Shown here one piece after another: positions 29,407 through 40,191 of a stretch of DNA of 64,000 bases. Position 1 is the stretch's first letter, and every line of letters begins with the position of its first letter. Origin of the DNA: Candidatus Nitrosocosmicus oleophilus (GTDB lineage Archaea; Thermoproteota; Nitrososphaeria; Nitrososphaerales; Nitrososphaeraceae). Under the pieces are notes generated by a model that saw nothing but the letters and a program-made list of their open reading frames with translations, was not told where the DNA came from and searched no databases. The stretch is from the NCBI RefSeq assembly GCF_000802205.1, contig NZ_CP012850.1, positions 2,542,001 through 2,606,000 of the forward strand. The letters run 5' to 3'. Position numbers and translations under genes: made by a program.

Positions 29407-29673
29407 ATGAACTTCGGCCTAATCTTATTGCCCGTACTCTTCATATCTGTCGTGCAAGTCGCTCATGCTCAGAGTCTTTCTGATTCAATAAATAATGCAG
29501 TAACTAATGACATAGAGAACACATTTGACTCGATAGATAGTAATTCCAATAGTACAAGTAATTCTCCTTCTGGAAATGATACAGGATCCCAATCTACTAC
29601 TACCACTACCACTACAAGCGGTCCTGGTAATTCCAATTCTACTACTACGACAATGAAAACTAACAGTCAGTAA
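29407..29673 (+). CDS. Small secreted Ser/Thr/Asn-rich protein
   Basis: 88 residues. The signal peptide is MNFGLILLPVLFISVVQVAHA with cleavage likely before QSLSD. The mature part is nearly all Ser, Thr, Asn and Asp (SNSNSTSNSPSGNDTG, then a TTTTTTT run). NxS/T sequons are frequent, so heavy N-glycosylation is expected (inference). It is likely an envelope-associated flexible peptide. No fold or family. Confidence 0.65.
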   Translation: MNFGLILLPVLFISVVQVAHAQSLSDSINNAVTNDIENTFDSIDSNSNSTSNSPSGNDTGSQSTTTTTTTSGPGNSNSTTTTMKTNSQ

Positions 29674-30405
29674 TAGATTGAAAATTATTTGTTATTATTG
29701 TTGTATTTTTGTATAGATGCTCTATTCATGATACTTCCAAATTTTTGGATAATAAGTTCCAATCTACAACTCAATATTCCTGTTAAAACCCAAACTTATA
29801 AGAATATGAATAAACACATTCAAAAGACATATCAGAATAACAATTCATATTCCAGATTGAGAGCGGTTTGATCTTAATGCTTGAGTTCAAGAACATATTT
29901 TGATATCTAGTACCCAAACATCATTCAAAAAGCTAATCGGTCTGATTTTCTTATTTTAGTCTTTTATCAAATAACAATGTTGGACAATATAACATTGAAT
30001 TAATGAATGTTGTATCGGATTTTACATGCTTACATTCATACTCTTCAACAAATATTTTCATTGTGAGGGCATGCAAAGTTATCATGACATTCCAGACATT
30101 TCATCATGGCTAATAAATGCAGAATTGATCGAATCAACCAAAATACGCTCTTAAGTTGATTAAAAGCCCCAGGATTTTATGAGATAGAAATATCCGTGAT
30201 TGAAGAGCATCCAATAGATCATGGTTCATTTTGCTCAACTTTCCAAGATGCTTGGTAAGAAATAACATACCACCCACCTTCATCTAAGCTGAAACAATTA
30301 AAGTGGCATTTAGATTTACTGTGTTTGATAAATTTGATTCTATAAAAGTATTATTATATGACCCGTATCGAGTTATCTTCAAGTAATAAAATAAGAAAAA
30401 GGCTA
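29674..30405. other. Intergenic region, no gene seen
   Basis: AT-rich; a 60-codon frame at 29689-29871 lacks any support. Confidence 0.4.
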
Positions 30406-30897
30406 TCAATTATTTGTAAACAATACTCCGTCATCGAGGTTGACAAATGGTTCTTCAGGATTATGTCCTTTTTGGTTAGTAAATTGTTCACAAGTTTCTG
30501 CGGTGGTAAAATCAACATTTTGTGATGATGGAGTAAACACAACGCAAACAGAATAGGGAGCACCATCCTTGAATAAGCCCTGTGGAGTTACTATTTGGTT
30601 CAACACATAAGTATCAACATCATCATTTTCAGCAGCCTGCATATTTTGAAAAGGTAAATCCGAAGTTGGAATCACACAGAATGCTTGAGGATCATTAGTT
30701 GAATCGAGCGTGACGGACCCTTCATATACACAATAACTGAAAGTGCCTGCTAAGTTTTCGGTCCATTGTACCGTAGGAGTAATCTCTAGTCCCCCTCCCG
30801 TTTGAGAATGTACAGGACTAATGGAGAGAGGAAACAAGCACAGTATGGAGGCCACAGATAAGAGAAATATCGAAAATGAGATATTTTTCATCATCAT
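30406..30897 (-). CDS. Secreted protein with four cysteines
   Basis: About 163 residues from ATG 30897 (MMMKNISFSIFLLSVASILC). The open frame extends 39 codons further, but a TATA box (CTTAAATATA) at 30913-30922 lies inside that extension and sets the start here. A signal peptide ends near VHSQ. The mature part has Cys in SYCVYEG, AFCVIPT, YSVCVVF and AETCEQF, so two disulphides are likely, in a beta-rich domain. The family was not recognised. Confidence 0.7.
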   Translation of the reverse strand: MMMKNISFSIFLLSVASILCLFPLSISPVHSQTGGGLEITPTVQWTENLAGTFSYCVYEGSVTLDSTNDPQAFCVIPTSDLPFQNMQAAENDDVDTYVLNQIVTPQGLFKDGAPYSVCVVFTPSSQNVDFTTAETCEQFTNQKGHNPEEPFVNLDDGVLFTNN

Positions 30898-30912
30898 TTT
30901 AGATGAATGCAT

Positions 30913-30922
30913 ATATTTAAGA
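30913..30922 (-). promoter_or_regulatory. TATA box for the 30406-30897 gene
   Basis: CTTAAATATA on the minus strand; about 25 bases to the ATG cluster ATGATGATGAAAAAT. Confidence 0.5.
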
Positions 30923-31522
30923 ATTTTAGATTCAACACCTATTATGTATTTGTCCAAAAATACGCCCGGTACAAGATTAGTCAGTCGTTTAACATATGTT
31001 ACTTCGAGGATCAAAGATGCATCAAGTTTCGTTTCATCCCAGGCTAATTTTTTTATACTTTCATGGTCGAGCTCAATAAATCATTTAAGATCCGGATTAC
31101 ATTGTCATTTTTAATCTATGATAAGATCATATCCTCTGTTAACAGGGCTTATTTCAAGCAAACTCCAAAGTCGACATAGTTTTTTAGGGGTTTCATCCAC
31201 AGAAGAAGAAAGATACTCACTACGACCGATTCTATAAAAGTCCCTGAATCTATTTATTAAGACTTTATTTGTGGTTAATTTATGGGTCAAGCCTATCAGT
31301 TTTTGATAGAAACATCATTAAAAAATATGTCCTAACAGCGTTAGGTAACATCTCTAGAATCGCTGAACTTTTTGGTTGTCATTCTTGCGGAACAATAGAA
31401 GTTTTTAGTCACCCATCCTTGGCTTCAACATTGGTTACTAGGATTATTCTCTTCAATGTAACTATCATACAAAATATCATAGATACTTCCCGTCTTACAA
31501 TTCGACTATCATCTCGTTTTGC
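30923..31522. other. Intergenic region, no gene seen
   Basis: Short plus-strand frames lack features; AT-rich. Confidence 0.4.
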
Positions 31523-31972
31523 TTAACTCGCAAATCCAAATAGCGAATTGAATCTTTCAATATCACTAGGTTCGGAATTCTCGGTGGAGGATTGCGCATC
31601 AGAATTATCGGTGGAGGATTGCGCATCAGAATTATCGGTGGAGGATTGCGCATCAGAATTATCGGTGGAGGATTGCGCATCAGAATTATGAATAAACACT
31701 TCGTTGTAGCATGTAGTTACCTCATGTTTAGTTGGTTCTTTTTCAAAATATGGATCTGCTTCAACACCTTTACTCTCGTCTATTTTTTCATCAATACAAT
31801 CATAAAATCCTGGAAGGCCCTTATCTAGAGTAGCATTTCCTGTTTGAATTGGTATCAAATCTACTGCCTGACCAAATGAAACATTTCCGTGGACAAAAGT
31901 CGTCGACAGCATTATGTTAAAAGTTACGTAAAGTAGTGAAAAGATTAACGAATTTTTCAACTCATTTTTCAT
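31523..31972 (-). CDS. Secreted protein with NSDAQSSTD repeats
   Basis: 149 residues. A signal peptide of about 30 residues (hydrophobic SLIFSLLYVTFNIMLSTTF) is followed by a domain with Cys in GFYDCIDEK and VTTCYNEVF, likely one disulphide, then four copies of the nine-residue unit NSDAQSST(D/E), then a short acidic tail. The design matches the other secreted repeat proteins in the window. The ligand and partner are unknown. Confidence 0.75.
   Translation of the reverse strand: MKNELKNSLIFSLLYVTFNIMLSTTFVHGNVSFGQAVDLIPIQTGNATLDKGLPGFYDCIDEKIDESKGVEADPYFEKEPTKHEVTTCYNEVFIHNSDAQSSTDNSDAQSSTDNSDAQSSTDNSDAQSSTENSEPSDIERFNSLFGFAS
31575..31682. repeat. 27-bp tandem repeat, four copies
   Basis: Four 27-base units GAATT(C/A)TCGGTGGAGG..., nearly identical, encode nine residues each on the minus strand. 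In-frame, so copy number can change without frameshift. Confidence 0.93.
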
Positions 31973-32943
31973 GCAGTTTTATCGTACAGAAATAATTTAA
32001 CCTATTCTACAGTTTCAACAACATATTTTTAACATAACAAACTAGAGGTACAAATTTAGTTTGCAATATTATTACGGCTTTAGCTATAGTAATGGTCTTT
32101 TATTTCATCGCAAATTATGGCTTTAAACCAGGGAAAAAACATTTCATGACATAGTTAGTAATACCTCTATATCCAAGAAAATCTGATTTCGTAATGTAGA
32201 TAAACATTCAACTGTTTTTTATTAGATTCCTATTCAGTCTGATAAAAGATCCTCAATTATGTCGCATTATTGGTAATAGACACAAAGTACTTTATCTGGA
32301 CAGCCGTTCCCTAAGATCGGATTAATATTTTAGCAACCAAATAAAAGCATGATAAGATCATTAAATAAGACTGGCAACAACTACTATTGAAGTGAAAAAT
32401 GGTTATTGATTTGATCTGGACAATAATGGGCTAGGTCTGAAAATCTACTGTCATTATTGGACGCAGGTGCTAATAAAAAGTTAAATAGTAGAATTAAATC
32501 CTTCAATATTTAAGAGAAAAAATTTGACTCCAGTGACTCCGGCATCAAAAACAATGCATCCGGTAATATATCTATTAGCTTTCTTTAAGTATTGATTATT
32601 TGTCATTTTTGTAAGTTTGTGTGTACCTTTGATAGTTTCGTTGAAGAATAGACTGTAATAATAGAATCAATGAGCTCACACAAAATCAATTTGTCATTCA
32701 CCCCACGCACATCACTTGTTTATTAGTGAATGCATCCGATAAAATTAAGCATCATGTATTCTGTTTGATATTGATAACAATGAGACCATGATCCTTTGTC
32801 AAGCGTATCATGAACTAAGCAGGATTGTATTGTTTCTATACCAAGCCCAACATGAGAGGATAAATAGTACAATAACACATAATATGTAAATTGAGAAGAA
32901 AGGAAGATATTCCAATTTTTCTTTTCTATAGGAGATTATCTTT
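31973..32943. other. Gene-poor region
   Basis: Only frames under 30 codons. No recognised RNA or repeat. A GGAG ribosome site at 32931-32934 belongs to the next gene. Confidence 0.45.
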
Positions 32944-33468
32944 ATGCTAGACTTCTTTGAAATGGAGCGCGTAATAGAAGAACTTGCAAAAGCTTATCCT
33001 GCTCAATGTGCAACTACATGGTTTAAGATAACAAGAAATCACAAACCATCTGAGGAGGAGTATCGCAACAAAGTAGCCGAGTACATGAAAATATTTGAAT
33101 ATTTACTGGCCACATATCCACCTGGTCCTGATACAGATAAACTCAAAGAATTAGTCAAAAAGATTTTGGCAAAAGAAATAGAAAAGGTCCTTAAAGGGGA
33201 CAATAAATATGTAGAAAAAAGACATAGACACTATGTGATCAATTCTCCTTCATCAGTTTATTCAAATGATACTTTAAAGGAAGTTTCTGAACAACAACAT
33301 TCAGAAAAATCAATTGATATTGCTACCAATCCTATGATAAAAAAGAGACAAAAAAATAATGAAGGTATCACAATAGTAGGTGAAGAACAAAATCAGGAAA
33401 ACCAAAATGAAAATAGCAACGAAATAATAGTTAATCGTCGGCGCAAGAAAAAGTTAATGATTTCATAA
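32944..33468 (+). CDS. Hypothetical charged protein
   Basis: 174 residues. The first 90 residues form a likely helical domain (FFEMERVIEELAKAYPAQCA, then EEEYRNKVAEYMKIFEYLLA). The last 80 are polar, low-complexity (NQENQNENSNE) and end in a basic patch (RRRKKKLMIS) that could contact nucleic acid. A ribosome site GGAG nine bases before the ATG is one of the clearer ones in the window. No family recognised. Confidence 0.7.
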   Translation: MLDFFEMERVIEELAKAYPAQCATTWFKITRNHKPSEEEYRNKVAEYMKIFEYLLATYPPGPDTDKLKELVKKILAKEIEKVLKGDNKYVEKRHRHYVINSPSSVYSNDTLKEVSEQQHSEKSIDIATNPMIKKRQKNNEGITIVGEEQNQENQNENSNEIIVNRRRKKKLMIS

Positions 33469-33729
33469 GATTAGTAATAACTATAACAATAACTATATCT
33501 TTACCTCCACTATCCACATTTTGAGATTCCCCGGTTTAGCATTTAGGCAACAAGAGTCAATAATACCACTTAATCTATTTCATCTAAGAAACTACTTAAT
33601 TGAGTCATGTCAAAAGTCATCAATTGATCATCAGATTATCAAAATAAGAAATAACCGGTTTAAAAATTATGTTTAAATCAAACCAAATATCAATTTCACG
33701 TAGGTATTGGGTCTTGGTATTGAGATCTG
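33469..33729. other. Intergenic, no gene seen
   Basis: AT-rich spacer before the decayed copy A. Confidence 0.35.
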
Positions 33730-33915
33730 TTATGCTATCTCAAGACCTTTATTGGCTTGCGCCAAAGCCTACAGGCTTTTATAAAAGCATACTATAATAC
33801 GTGAATTGAACATAAATTATTTGCTAAACGGGTATTATTTGCCTCGATTTTCACGCTATTTATAAGTCATCTTCTTATTCTACACAAATTAAGGACGTGT
33901 TTTTCTTAAGTTATG
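33730..33915 (-). pseudogene. Decayed small zinc-protein gene, copy A
   Basis: Minus strand ends ALAQANKGLEIA then TAA (33730-33732), parallel to copies C and B. Upstream it is full of stops but still aligns as DNA with 39644-39860 (shared GATTTTCACG..TATT.ATAAGTC and AAGGA(C/T)GTGTTTTTCT-like blocks). Confidence 0.4.
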
Positions 33916-34196
33916 ATTGATTCAGGTGCCAATTTTTATCTATGATAAGTTAACTTCGCTTTAAGAAAAAGAGCATATGAATGGATCAATAAATAAACAT
34001 AAACATGAGTGGGAAATACAGTTGAAAAACCCAATAATTATTGTTTGAAATCGCCTCCATTCATACACCTACCAGACCAACAAGTACATCATGAAAATAA
34101 CAAAAGTCAATATGTAGACGTCCATTTTAGTTGCACCTAGGTATTTTCTCCAATTAGTAGACTACCAATTTATACGAATGCATTCATAATCTAAAC

Positions 34197-35060
34197 ATGA
34201 AATTGAACGAGAAGAGAGTTGCAATTGTGACAGGAAGTTCAAGTGGAATAGGATTTCAAACTGCAATCACACTTGCTAGAAATGGATATTCCACATATGC
34301 TTCGATGCGAAATATTGAAAAATCCAAAATCATAACGGAAATAGCAAAGAAAGAAAGTCTACCATTACAAGTTATTATGATTGATGTCAATGATGATGTC
34401 AATGTTAAGAATGCAATAGACAAAATAGTTAAAGACGTTAAAAGAATCGACGTATTGGTAAACAATGCTGGATATGGCCAATTTGGGGCCCTGGAGGAAT
34501 TGTCCATTGAAGAGATAAAAGCACAATTTGAAACAAATTTTTTTGGGGTTGTACGGGTAACACAGGCAGTTCTTCCAATAATGAGAAATCAGAAAGGTGG
34601 CGGTACGATAGTAAACATAAGTTCAGTTGGAGGACAAGTAGGTGCACCTATTTTATCTGCGTATAATAGCACAAAGTTCGCTTTGGAAGGCCTCAGTGAA
34701 TCAATATCACATGAATTGAGACCATTCGGAATAAGGGTAATCATAATAGAACCAGGTTTTATAAAAACCAACATCATGAATTCCAGTGTTCTTGCCAAAA
34801 AGGCCTCAGGACATAAATCTCCATACTATCCCTATACTCAAAGCATACAAGGTTATTTTAGATCGATGATGGACAATCCAGAATCATCAAACCCTGAAGA
34901 AGTAGCCAAGGTAATACTACACGCAGTAACATCAGAAAATCCACAACTAAGATTTACAGTTGGTAATGATGCGTCAGCCATAATTCAAGCAAAAAGAAAA
35001 ATGTCAGAACTAGATTTTATCAATTTAATAAGACAACAACTATTGCCTGAATCACAATGA
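34197..35060 (+). CDS. Short-chain dehydrogenase/reductase (SDR)
   Basis: 287 residues. TGSSSGIG nucleotide-binding loop near residue 13, NNAGYG at about 90, catalytic Ser in NISSVGG and Tyr156/Lys160 in YNSTK. The length and the C-terminal region (REMEL-like SELDFINLIRQQ) resemble the oxidoreductase subgroup annotated as YusZ- or retinol dehydrogenase-like. The substrate is unknown. Unrelated in detail to the SDR at 7560. Confidence 0.9.
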   Translation: MKLNEKRVAIVTGSSSGIGFQTAITLARNGYSTYASMRNIEKSKIITEIAKKESLPLQVIMIDVNDDVNVKNAIDKIVKDVKRIDVLVNNAGYGQFGALEELSIEEIKAQFETNFFGVVRVTQAVLPIMRNQKGGGTIVNISSVGGQVGAPILSAYNSTKFALEGLSESISHELRPFGIRVIIIEPGFIKTNIMNSSVLAKKASGHKSPYYPYTQSIQGYFRSMMDNPESSNPEEVAKVILHAVTSENPQLRFTVGNDASAIIQAKRKMSELDFINLIRQQLLPESQ

Positions 35061-35631
35061 TTAGTATGATAGATTGTTATAATTCAGAATTCAACTCTAT
35101 TTCATGTGTGATCACTTTGATACTGCTGGCATGAATACGATTGGTCTTTAAAAAGTAATTAATATCTTAACTAATCCCTTAACCAATCTATCAGCCTAAA
35201 ACTGTTTGGGCTTACAATATATTTTTTTCATCTTTGCCGATTACTGATACTGATTAATGAAATATGTAAATTCGATCGATTTGAAGTATTGATCAAGGTA
35301 TTATGAGTACTAGTTTTCAGGATTTAAAGAAAAATTCCAAAAATGAATTCGTGATTTATTGGATCGATAAAAGGCATGAAAACAGTAACTAATATGGGTC
35401 TGGGGAGAAGAACGAGAGACTCTAAAAAATAAAATCTTATCGTGAGCAGGCCGTAGTATCTAAATATACATTCATGGATAGACTTTGCAAGTATATAATG
35501 AATAAACCCATTTAATTTGACGGTTTGATTCTTCACAACCCATAATTAAATCAATCAGCAAGATCGGTCATGAATAGCATATATGATGAAACTTTTAAAA
35601 GTAGCCATTTCCCTACTGCAATGTTGAAAGA
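35061..35631. other. Intergenic region, no gene seen
   Basis: AT-rich; no conserved frame. The patatin gene is entered through a TTG with no clear ribosome site. Confidence 0.4.
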
Positions 35632-37101
35632 TTGAATACATCTACTCACTTTCAAAGGGCATTGATATTCCAAGGAGGAGGTTCATTAGGAGCTTATGAG
35701 GCTGGCGTTTACAAGGCCACTTATGAGTTGCTATCTGAAAGGGATATAAAACTGGGTAGGCAAGGAATGCCGATTTTTCATATTGTGGCTGGGACTTCAA
35801 TAGGCGCAATGAATGCGGCCGTCTTAGTCAGTTATGTGAAAGAAAACAAGAGCTGGAAGGGATCTGCTGATAGACTGATTGAGTTCTGGGAGCATATGTC
35901 AACAGAATCTTTTATGGATTCAATTCCAAGTTTTAATGCATGGTGGAATTATTGGCACTATTTTAATAAAGACTTGGCGTCAAGCGAATCAGCAAGAAGA
36001 TACTATGACACAAAGCAGTTCATGTTTAGAGGAGTACCAAATGTATTTAGCCTTTCTAAAACATTAGAAGATAGGAGGTTTTTGGATCCTATTAATACAC
36101 AGTACCTCTATAGTAATGAACCATTAAAAAGGAGCCTCGAGAAATTTGCAAAGTTTCCAGTAGCAACAAGTTACCAGAATAATGAACCCAGGCTACTCCT
36201 GGTGAGCGTCGACGTCCAGGAGGGAAGCACGGTAGTATTTGACAGCTACGAAAAGGAGGATGGTACTCGGAAAACTGAATATGGTCGGTACGGTCCCGAA
36301 TACGCTAGAGGACCTAATTATCAAGAAGGATTTGAGTACATTATTAATCATAATGATGGGATAGAAGTTGACTTTGTTCTTGCAAGTGGTTCAGTACCTG
36401 TTAACTACGAATATACGAAGTTAAAAGTCGAAGATACTAATGGTAGTAATCGAACTAAAAGCGGTAATGAAAAACAAGAAGAAGAAGAAGAAGATGGAAA
36501 TAAGATAAATACTGCTAAGCAAGTCCGCTATTTCTGGGATGGTGGCATCATAGCAAATACACCTCTTAGGGAGGCCGTAATAGAACACCGCAGGTATTGG
36601 GATTTAGTAAGAAAATCTGAAGTGCCTCCACTCCGCGTTTTCATAGTAAACGTACATCCAATTAGACAAGATTCTCTGCCTGCAGATCATGATGCACTTG
36701 TGGATAGGAAAAATGACTTGACTTATCACGATAGGACATTATTTGATGAAAGGATGGCTTTAATGATGACTGATTACGTTAAAATCGCGAATAGTCTCAT
36801 CAAGCTTGCCGAAGATAACAATGTTAAAAGGTCTCTAATAGAGGGCATCCTAAAGAAGCAAGCCGATACGAGAAACTTTAGCACTGGGAAGCACTTAAAA
36901 TATGCCGATCTGATTGAACATATGGTATCGGTAGAACAGGTAATTAGAATAGAACGAAAAAATGACAAGCACACAATATCAAATAAAACTTTTGATTTCT
37001 CAAACACTACAGTAAAAAATCTAATACAAGATGGCTATGAAGAAACACTCGAACAGGAAGCCAATATACTTCAGGTATGGGACTCGGAGCACCCAAGATA
37101 A
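35632..37101 (+). CDS. Patatin-like phospholipase
   Basis: 489 residues. Oxyanion loop QGGGSLGAYEAG near residues 14-25, nucleophile elbow GTSIG with Ser56, and catalytic Asp303 in FWDGGIIANTPL, giving a Ser-Asp dyad. It is expected to be a soluble lipid acyl hydrolase. An acidic insert (KQEEEEEDG) at about residues 282-290 is not in the second copy at 58012-59487, with which it otherwise aligns end to end. For archaeal isoprenoid ether lipids the acyl substrate is unclear; targets could be storage, dietary or signalling esters. The start is TTG 35632. Confidence 0.93.
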   Translation: MNTSTHFQRALIFQGGGSLGAYEAGVYKATYELLSERDIKLGRQGMPIFHIVAGTSIGAMNAAVLVSYVKENKSWKGSADRLIEFWEHMSTESFMDSIPSFNAWWNYWHYFNKDLASSESARRYYDTKQFMFRGVPNVFSLSKTLEDRRFLDPINTQYLYSNEPLKRSLEKFAKFPVATSYQNNEPRLLLVSVDVQEGSTVVFDSYEKEDGTRKTEYGRYGPEYARGPNYQEGFEYIINHNDGIEVDFVLASGSVPVNYEYTKLKVEDTNGSNRTKSGNEKQEEEEEDGNKINTAKQVRYFWDGGIIANTPLREAVIEHRRYWDLVRKSEVPPLRVFIVNVHPIRQDSLPADHDALVDRKNDLTYHDRTLFDERMALMMTDYVKIANSLIKLAEDNNVKRSLIEGILKKQADTRNFSTGKHLKYADLIEHMVSVEQVIRIERKNDKHTISNKTFDFSNTTVKNLIQDGYEETLEQEANILQVWDSEHPR

Positions 37102-37596
37102 GTTAACGTTAATGGTTATGAGCACAGATCATCCATAACTTGGAAATTTCTCCATGCTGTAAAACCCTTTTAGGCTACTGAACATTCAAGCATACTAATA
37201 TTTTCTAACAACAATATACTGAAATCATAGGCATATTCTTGCAGATCACAAAATGACTCCTCTTATTTACCCTGTTGCGTTGCCTAAAATGGGTTTGATA
37301 TAATTTTGGAGTGCTCAAATGAACTAATAGAAAAAAATAGCGTTACTGTATGTATCAGGCGACAATAAATAGATATAGTCTGAAGAATTTCCATGGTACT
37401 TCTGAACCGAACCTAATTTTAGATTTGGCTTCATTAACCATTTCATTGATGCGGCATTAGTGTCGATCAACCTAATATTGGTAGCTTGCACAGTGAAAAC
37501 GCATGGCTTTTGTTTTTTTGATTTTTCGAGTAGTCAATATGTAAGTGGAACCTATTGCCGTATGTTACTAAACCATAACAAATTTTATCTACGTTC
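37102..37596. other. Intergenic region, no gene seen
   Basis: Spacer between convergent genes; AT-rich. Confidence 0.4.
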
Positions 37597-38202
37597 CTAG
37601 TGAGTGTTCTTACTCCTTATTATTACTGGAGATGTCAATAATGATGAACTGGGTGCTCTCATAATATCGCCGTTTGACATCAATAGCTCACAGTTTAACA
37701 GACCTATGTCAAGGACCTTTCCACTATTTCCAAATACGGTAATAACATCGTCTATCTTAAAGGGTCTCGTCAATGATAGATACATGTCTGCTATCATATT
37801 TCCCAAAAGATTCTGCGAAGCAAAGCCGATTACAAGTGCAGATAAGGTGCCGATAGATGCTGCTACTGCAGCGTTTTGACTTAGAAATGATAACACGATG
37901 GCAGCAACCACGATTCCTCCGAGAATCCTTATGAGGCTCCTCAATGAATTGGCTGTCTGGTCAGATTGCTGAGCCGTAATCACTAGTCGAAACGCCGTAT
38001 TGGCTATTATTTCTATAACAAGGTATCCTGCAATACCCACCTGCAAACTTTGAAAATAGATCAAGTATTCTACAGGTAACAACCATATGCTTAGACTCAA
38101 AGTTACTGCCAAAATTGCTCCTAAAACGACCAACCTCTTCATAACCGATCGTTTGGCGTTGTTAACTATTCGACTATTTCCTGTTCTATCGGATTCAGAC
38201 AT
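37597..38202 (-). CDS. MscS-family mechanosensitive channel
   Basis: 201 residues. Three hydrophobic segments at about 23-45, 50-70 and 92-112 are followed by the pore helix and upper beta domain: GTLSALVIGFASQNLLGNMIADMY, then RPFKIDDVITV. This matches MscS TM3 and the start of its beta domain, but the large cytoplasmic cage is mostly absent, ending soon after MSNGDIMRAPSSSL. Short MscS proteins of this kind are common in archaea. It opens under osmotic down-shock to release solutes. Confidence 0.88.
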   Translation of the reverse strand: MSESDRTGNSRIVNNAKRSVMKRLVVLGAILAVTLSLSIWLLPVEYLIYFQSLQVGIAGYLVIEIIANTAFRLVITAQQSDQTANSLRSLIRILGGIVVAAIVLSFLSQNAAVAASIGTLSALVIGFASQNLLGNMIADMYLSLTRPFKIDDVITVFGNSGKVLDIGLLNCELLMSNGDIMRAPSSSLLTSPVIIRSKNTH

Positions 38203-38664
38203 GTTTATATTCTATCGCGACAGGTTTATACATCAGTTGCTATAGTTTTGAACAGCAGTAAAATATTGAATCATGATAGCAAATTATAATAGAAGAATCC
38301 AACTTATGAAAGAAGGATAGTGTTGTTCAAGATATGATTATTTAGAACTAAACAATCGAACCCTCTGAAACATTATTAACAAACAAGTAAGAGCTGCTGC
38401 CCATTTTGTTTTCTTTGGTCATAGTAGAATCGAAATGAGATCCATCTACAAAAAACGACTTTTGAGAATGAAAAGATAGTTAAACGTTAAAACAACAAAA
38501 ATTTGGTAGATTTGATTGCTAGAAAATAAGGATGTGAGCTAGTGTTTTGGTATAGGGCAAATGATCAAGGATATTTTTTATTGGACCTTTATCAACAATT
38601 TCTCAAAGACACAATCATTGCCAAAAAAAAATTAGTTGTAAGGTAGAAGACCATTCTCTCAGGT
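38203..38664. other. Intergenic region, no gene seen
   Basis: AT-rich; nothing recognised. Confidence 0.4.
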
Positions 38665-38760
38665 TCATCCGCTGTTCAAGCCTATCATAACAAAGAATCC
38701 AATAAATGCAATTAATGATGCAGTTCCTATTATCGATATTGCCCAATCTAACTTAGACAA
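38665..38760 (-). CDS. Possible 31-residue transmembrane peptide
   Basis: From TTG 38760: LSKLDWAISIIGTASLIAFI followed by GFFVMIGLNSG and a stop. One transmembrane helix with a Lys-Asp-Trp interface, a form often seen in archaeal mini membrane proteins. No ATG is available, so the start and the gene itself are uncertain. Confidence 0.38.
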   Translation of the reverse strand: MSKLDWAISIIGTASLIAFIGFFVMIGLNSG

Positions 38761-39212
38761 TACTTGTATACCTCTCTTTTTACTAAATCCATCATTACTT
38801 TTGTGCGATATACTCTAACCTCATACCGCTTTAAAGCCCTTCTCCTCCTTTCGACTTTCTCTTTTATAGCCACCAATCTAAAGAATATCTCATCAATTCC
38901 TTATTAATATTGATTCTGAACTTGAGGAAACCATTTCTAGATTTTCTTCTTCTCTATTATCACATTTAATTTATTATTTTTGGGAATCGTATGTCAAAAA
39001 TCTAAAATGTACTAAGTTTGAAAATCATTTCTATTTGCATGCTTGACCAACCAAAACCAAATCCTCTATTTAAGTATGTTCAAAGTAGGTGCTAGCTCTC
39101 ATCTATGATGATCAAGTTGCCTGTTGCAGTAAAGTTGTAATGCATTTCACAAAATCAAAGATATATCAAAAGTAAAATCATATAACCTGTTCTAACTCGA
39201 CATTTGAGAGGT

Positions 39213-39377
39213 TTAGTCAACACCCATATTTCCTCCACACGCACAAAAATAAAATTCATCTATACGAGAATTACAAAAAGGACATATTCCAACACTGTCA
39301 TAATCAACATCAATAGCATCCTTACCATAGAGCACAAAGTGATCGTTTATTTCATCTGCTATTTCTTTAATGCTCAT
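39213..39377 (-). CDS. Small zinc-ribbon protein (54 residues)
   Basis: ATG 39377 to TAA 39213. Starts MSIKEIADEINDHFVLYG and carries CPFC at residues 32-35 and CAC at 45-47, a compact four-cysteine zinc site, ending GGNMGVD. The helical N-terminus looks like a dimer or protein-contact segment. Absence of stops, a sensible start and the paired cysteines support it. No family name is known to me. Confidence 0.68.
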   Translation of the reverse strand: MSIKEIADEINDHFVLYGKDAIDVDYDSVGICPFCNSRIDEFYFCACGGNMGVD

Positions 39378-39429
39378 TATTAGACATAATATAGGTTTAG
39401 TCTTTCTTTAATATGTTTATATTATTACT

Positions 39430-39480
39430 TAATTAAATTTATATTTTCCTTAATTTAATTAAAAAATTACATATTTTAAT
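39430..39480. promoter_or_regulatory. AT-rich palindromic block
   Basis: CCTTAATT and AATTAAGG form an inverted repeat around TTAATTAAAAAATTACATATTT-like sequence, about 60-100 bases upstream of the 39377 start. It could be an operator or just AT-rich DNA. Confidence 0.3.
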
Positions 39481-39643
39481 TAAGGACAATATAAAATTAT
39501 TAATATAAAAACAATGAGTTGTAAAATTCCTGAGTAAGAACATTGAGTGGAACTAATGGAGGATTTCAATGAAAAAAGATACAATCATACTAGACATGAG
39601 AATGTAAACTAAGAATGTGATTACGATTTATCAATTGTAGGTG

Positions 39644-39860
39644 TTAAATCTTGGTATCGTTTAGTGATGCTATCTCAAGACATTTATTGGCTGTAACAAG
39701 CCTATATCCTCATGCAGAATGAGCACATATATCGCTAAAATATGATAAACTATTTGCCAAAGGGGAAATAATTACCTTGATTTTCACCGTATTGATAAGT
39801 CTAGATCATTGATCAAGACTATTTAAGGATGTTTTTCTAGTAAAATTAGAGAAGCTGCTG
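39644..39860 (-). pseudogene. Decayed small zinc-protein gene, copy B
   Basis: Minus strand ends GYRLVTANKCLEIASLNDTK and a stop (39644-39646). Upstream LANSLSYFSDI is separated by a TGA. DNA aligns with 33730-33915 and less well with 26960-27135. Confidence 0.42.
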
Positions 39861-40191
39861 TCAATCTTATTTGTTATCAAGTCGTTTCAAGGAACAAGGA
39901 GAGTGGTTGCTCTGCTTGCCAGACTATTCAGACCTAACGCTTGAAAATAAATAATATAGTCCCAGTTTTATAGGAACCGATTACTGAAGTATAGATACCA
40001 GTCAAAGGAATCCCATAAAGGTATCGAGAATGATCCCCATAAGGACGAAATGATCCTTGATTATTTTTTTTTCAAAGATAGATGACAAAATATACATCTA
40101 ATGGAAAATCTTCAACATTCCGTTGTGAAAAGACTTGATTTTTGAAGAACTTAATTCAAACAATATATTTATCAATACTCTAATTCCAGAA

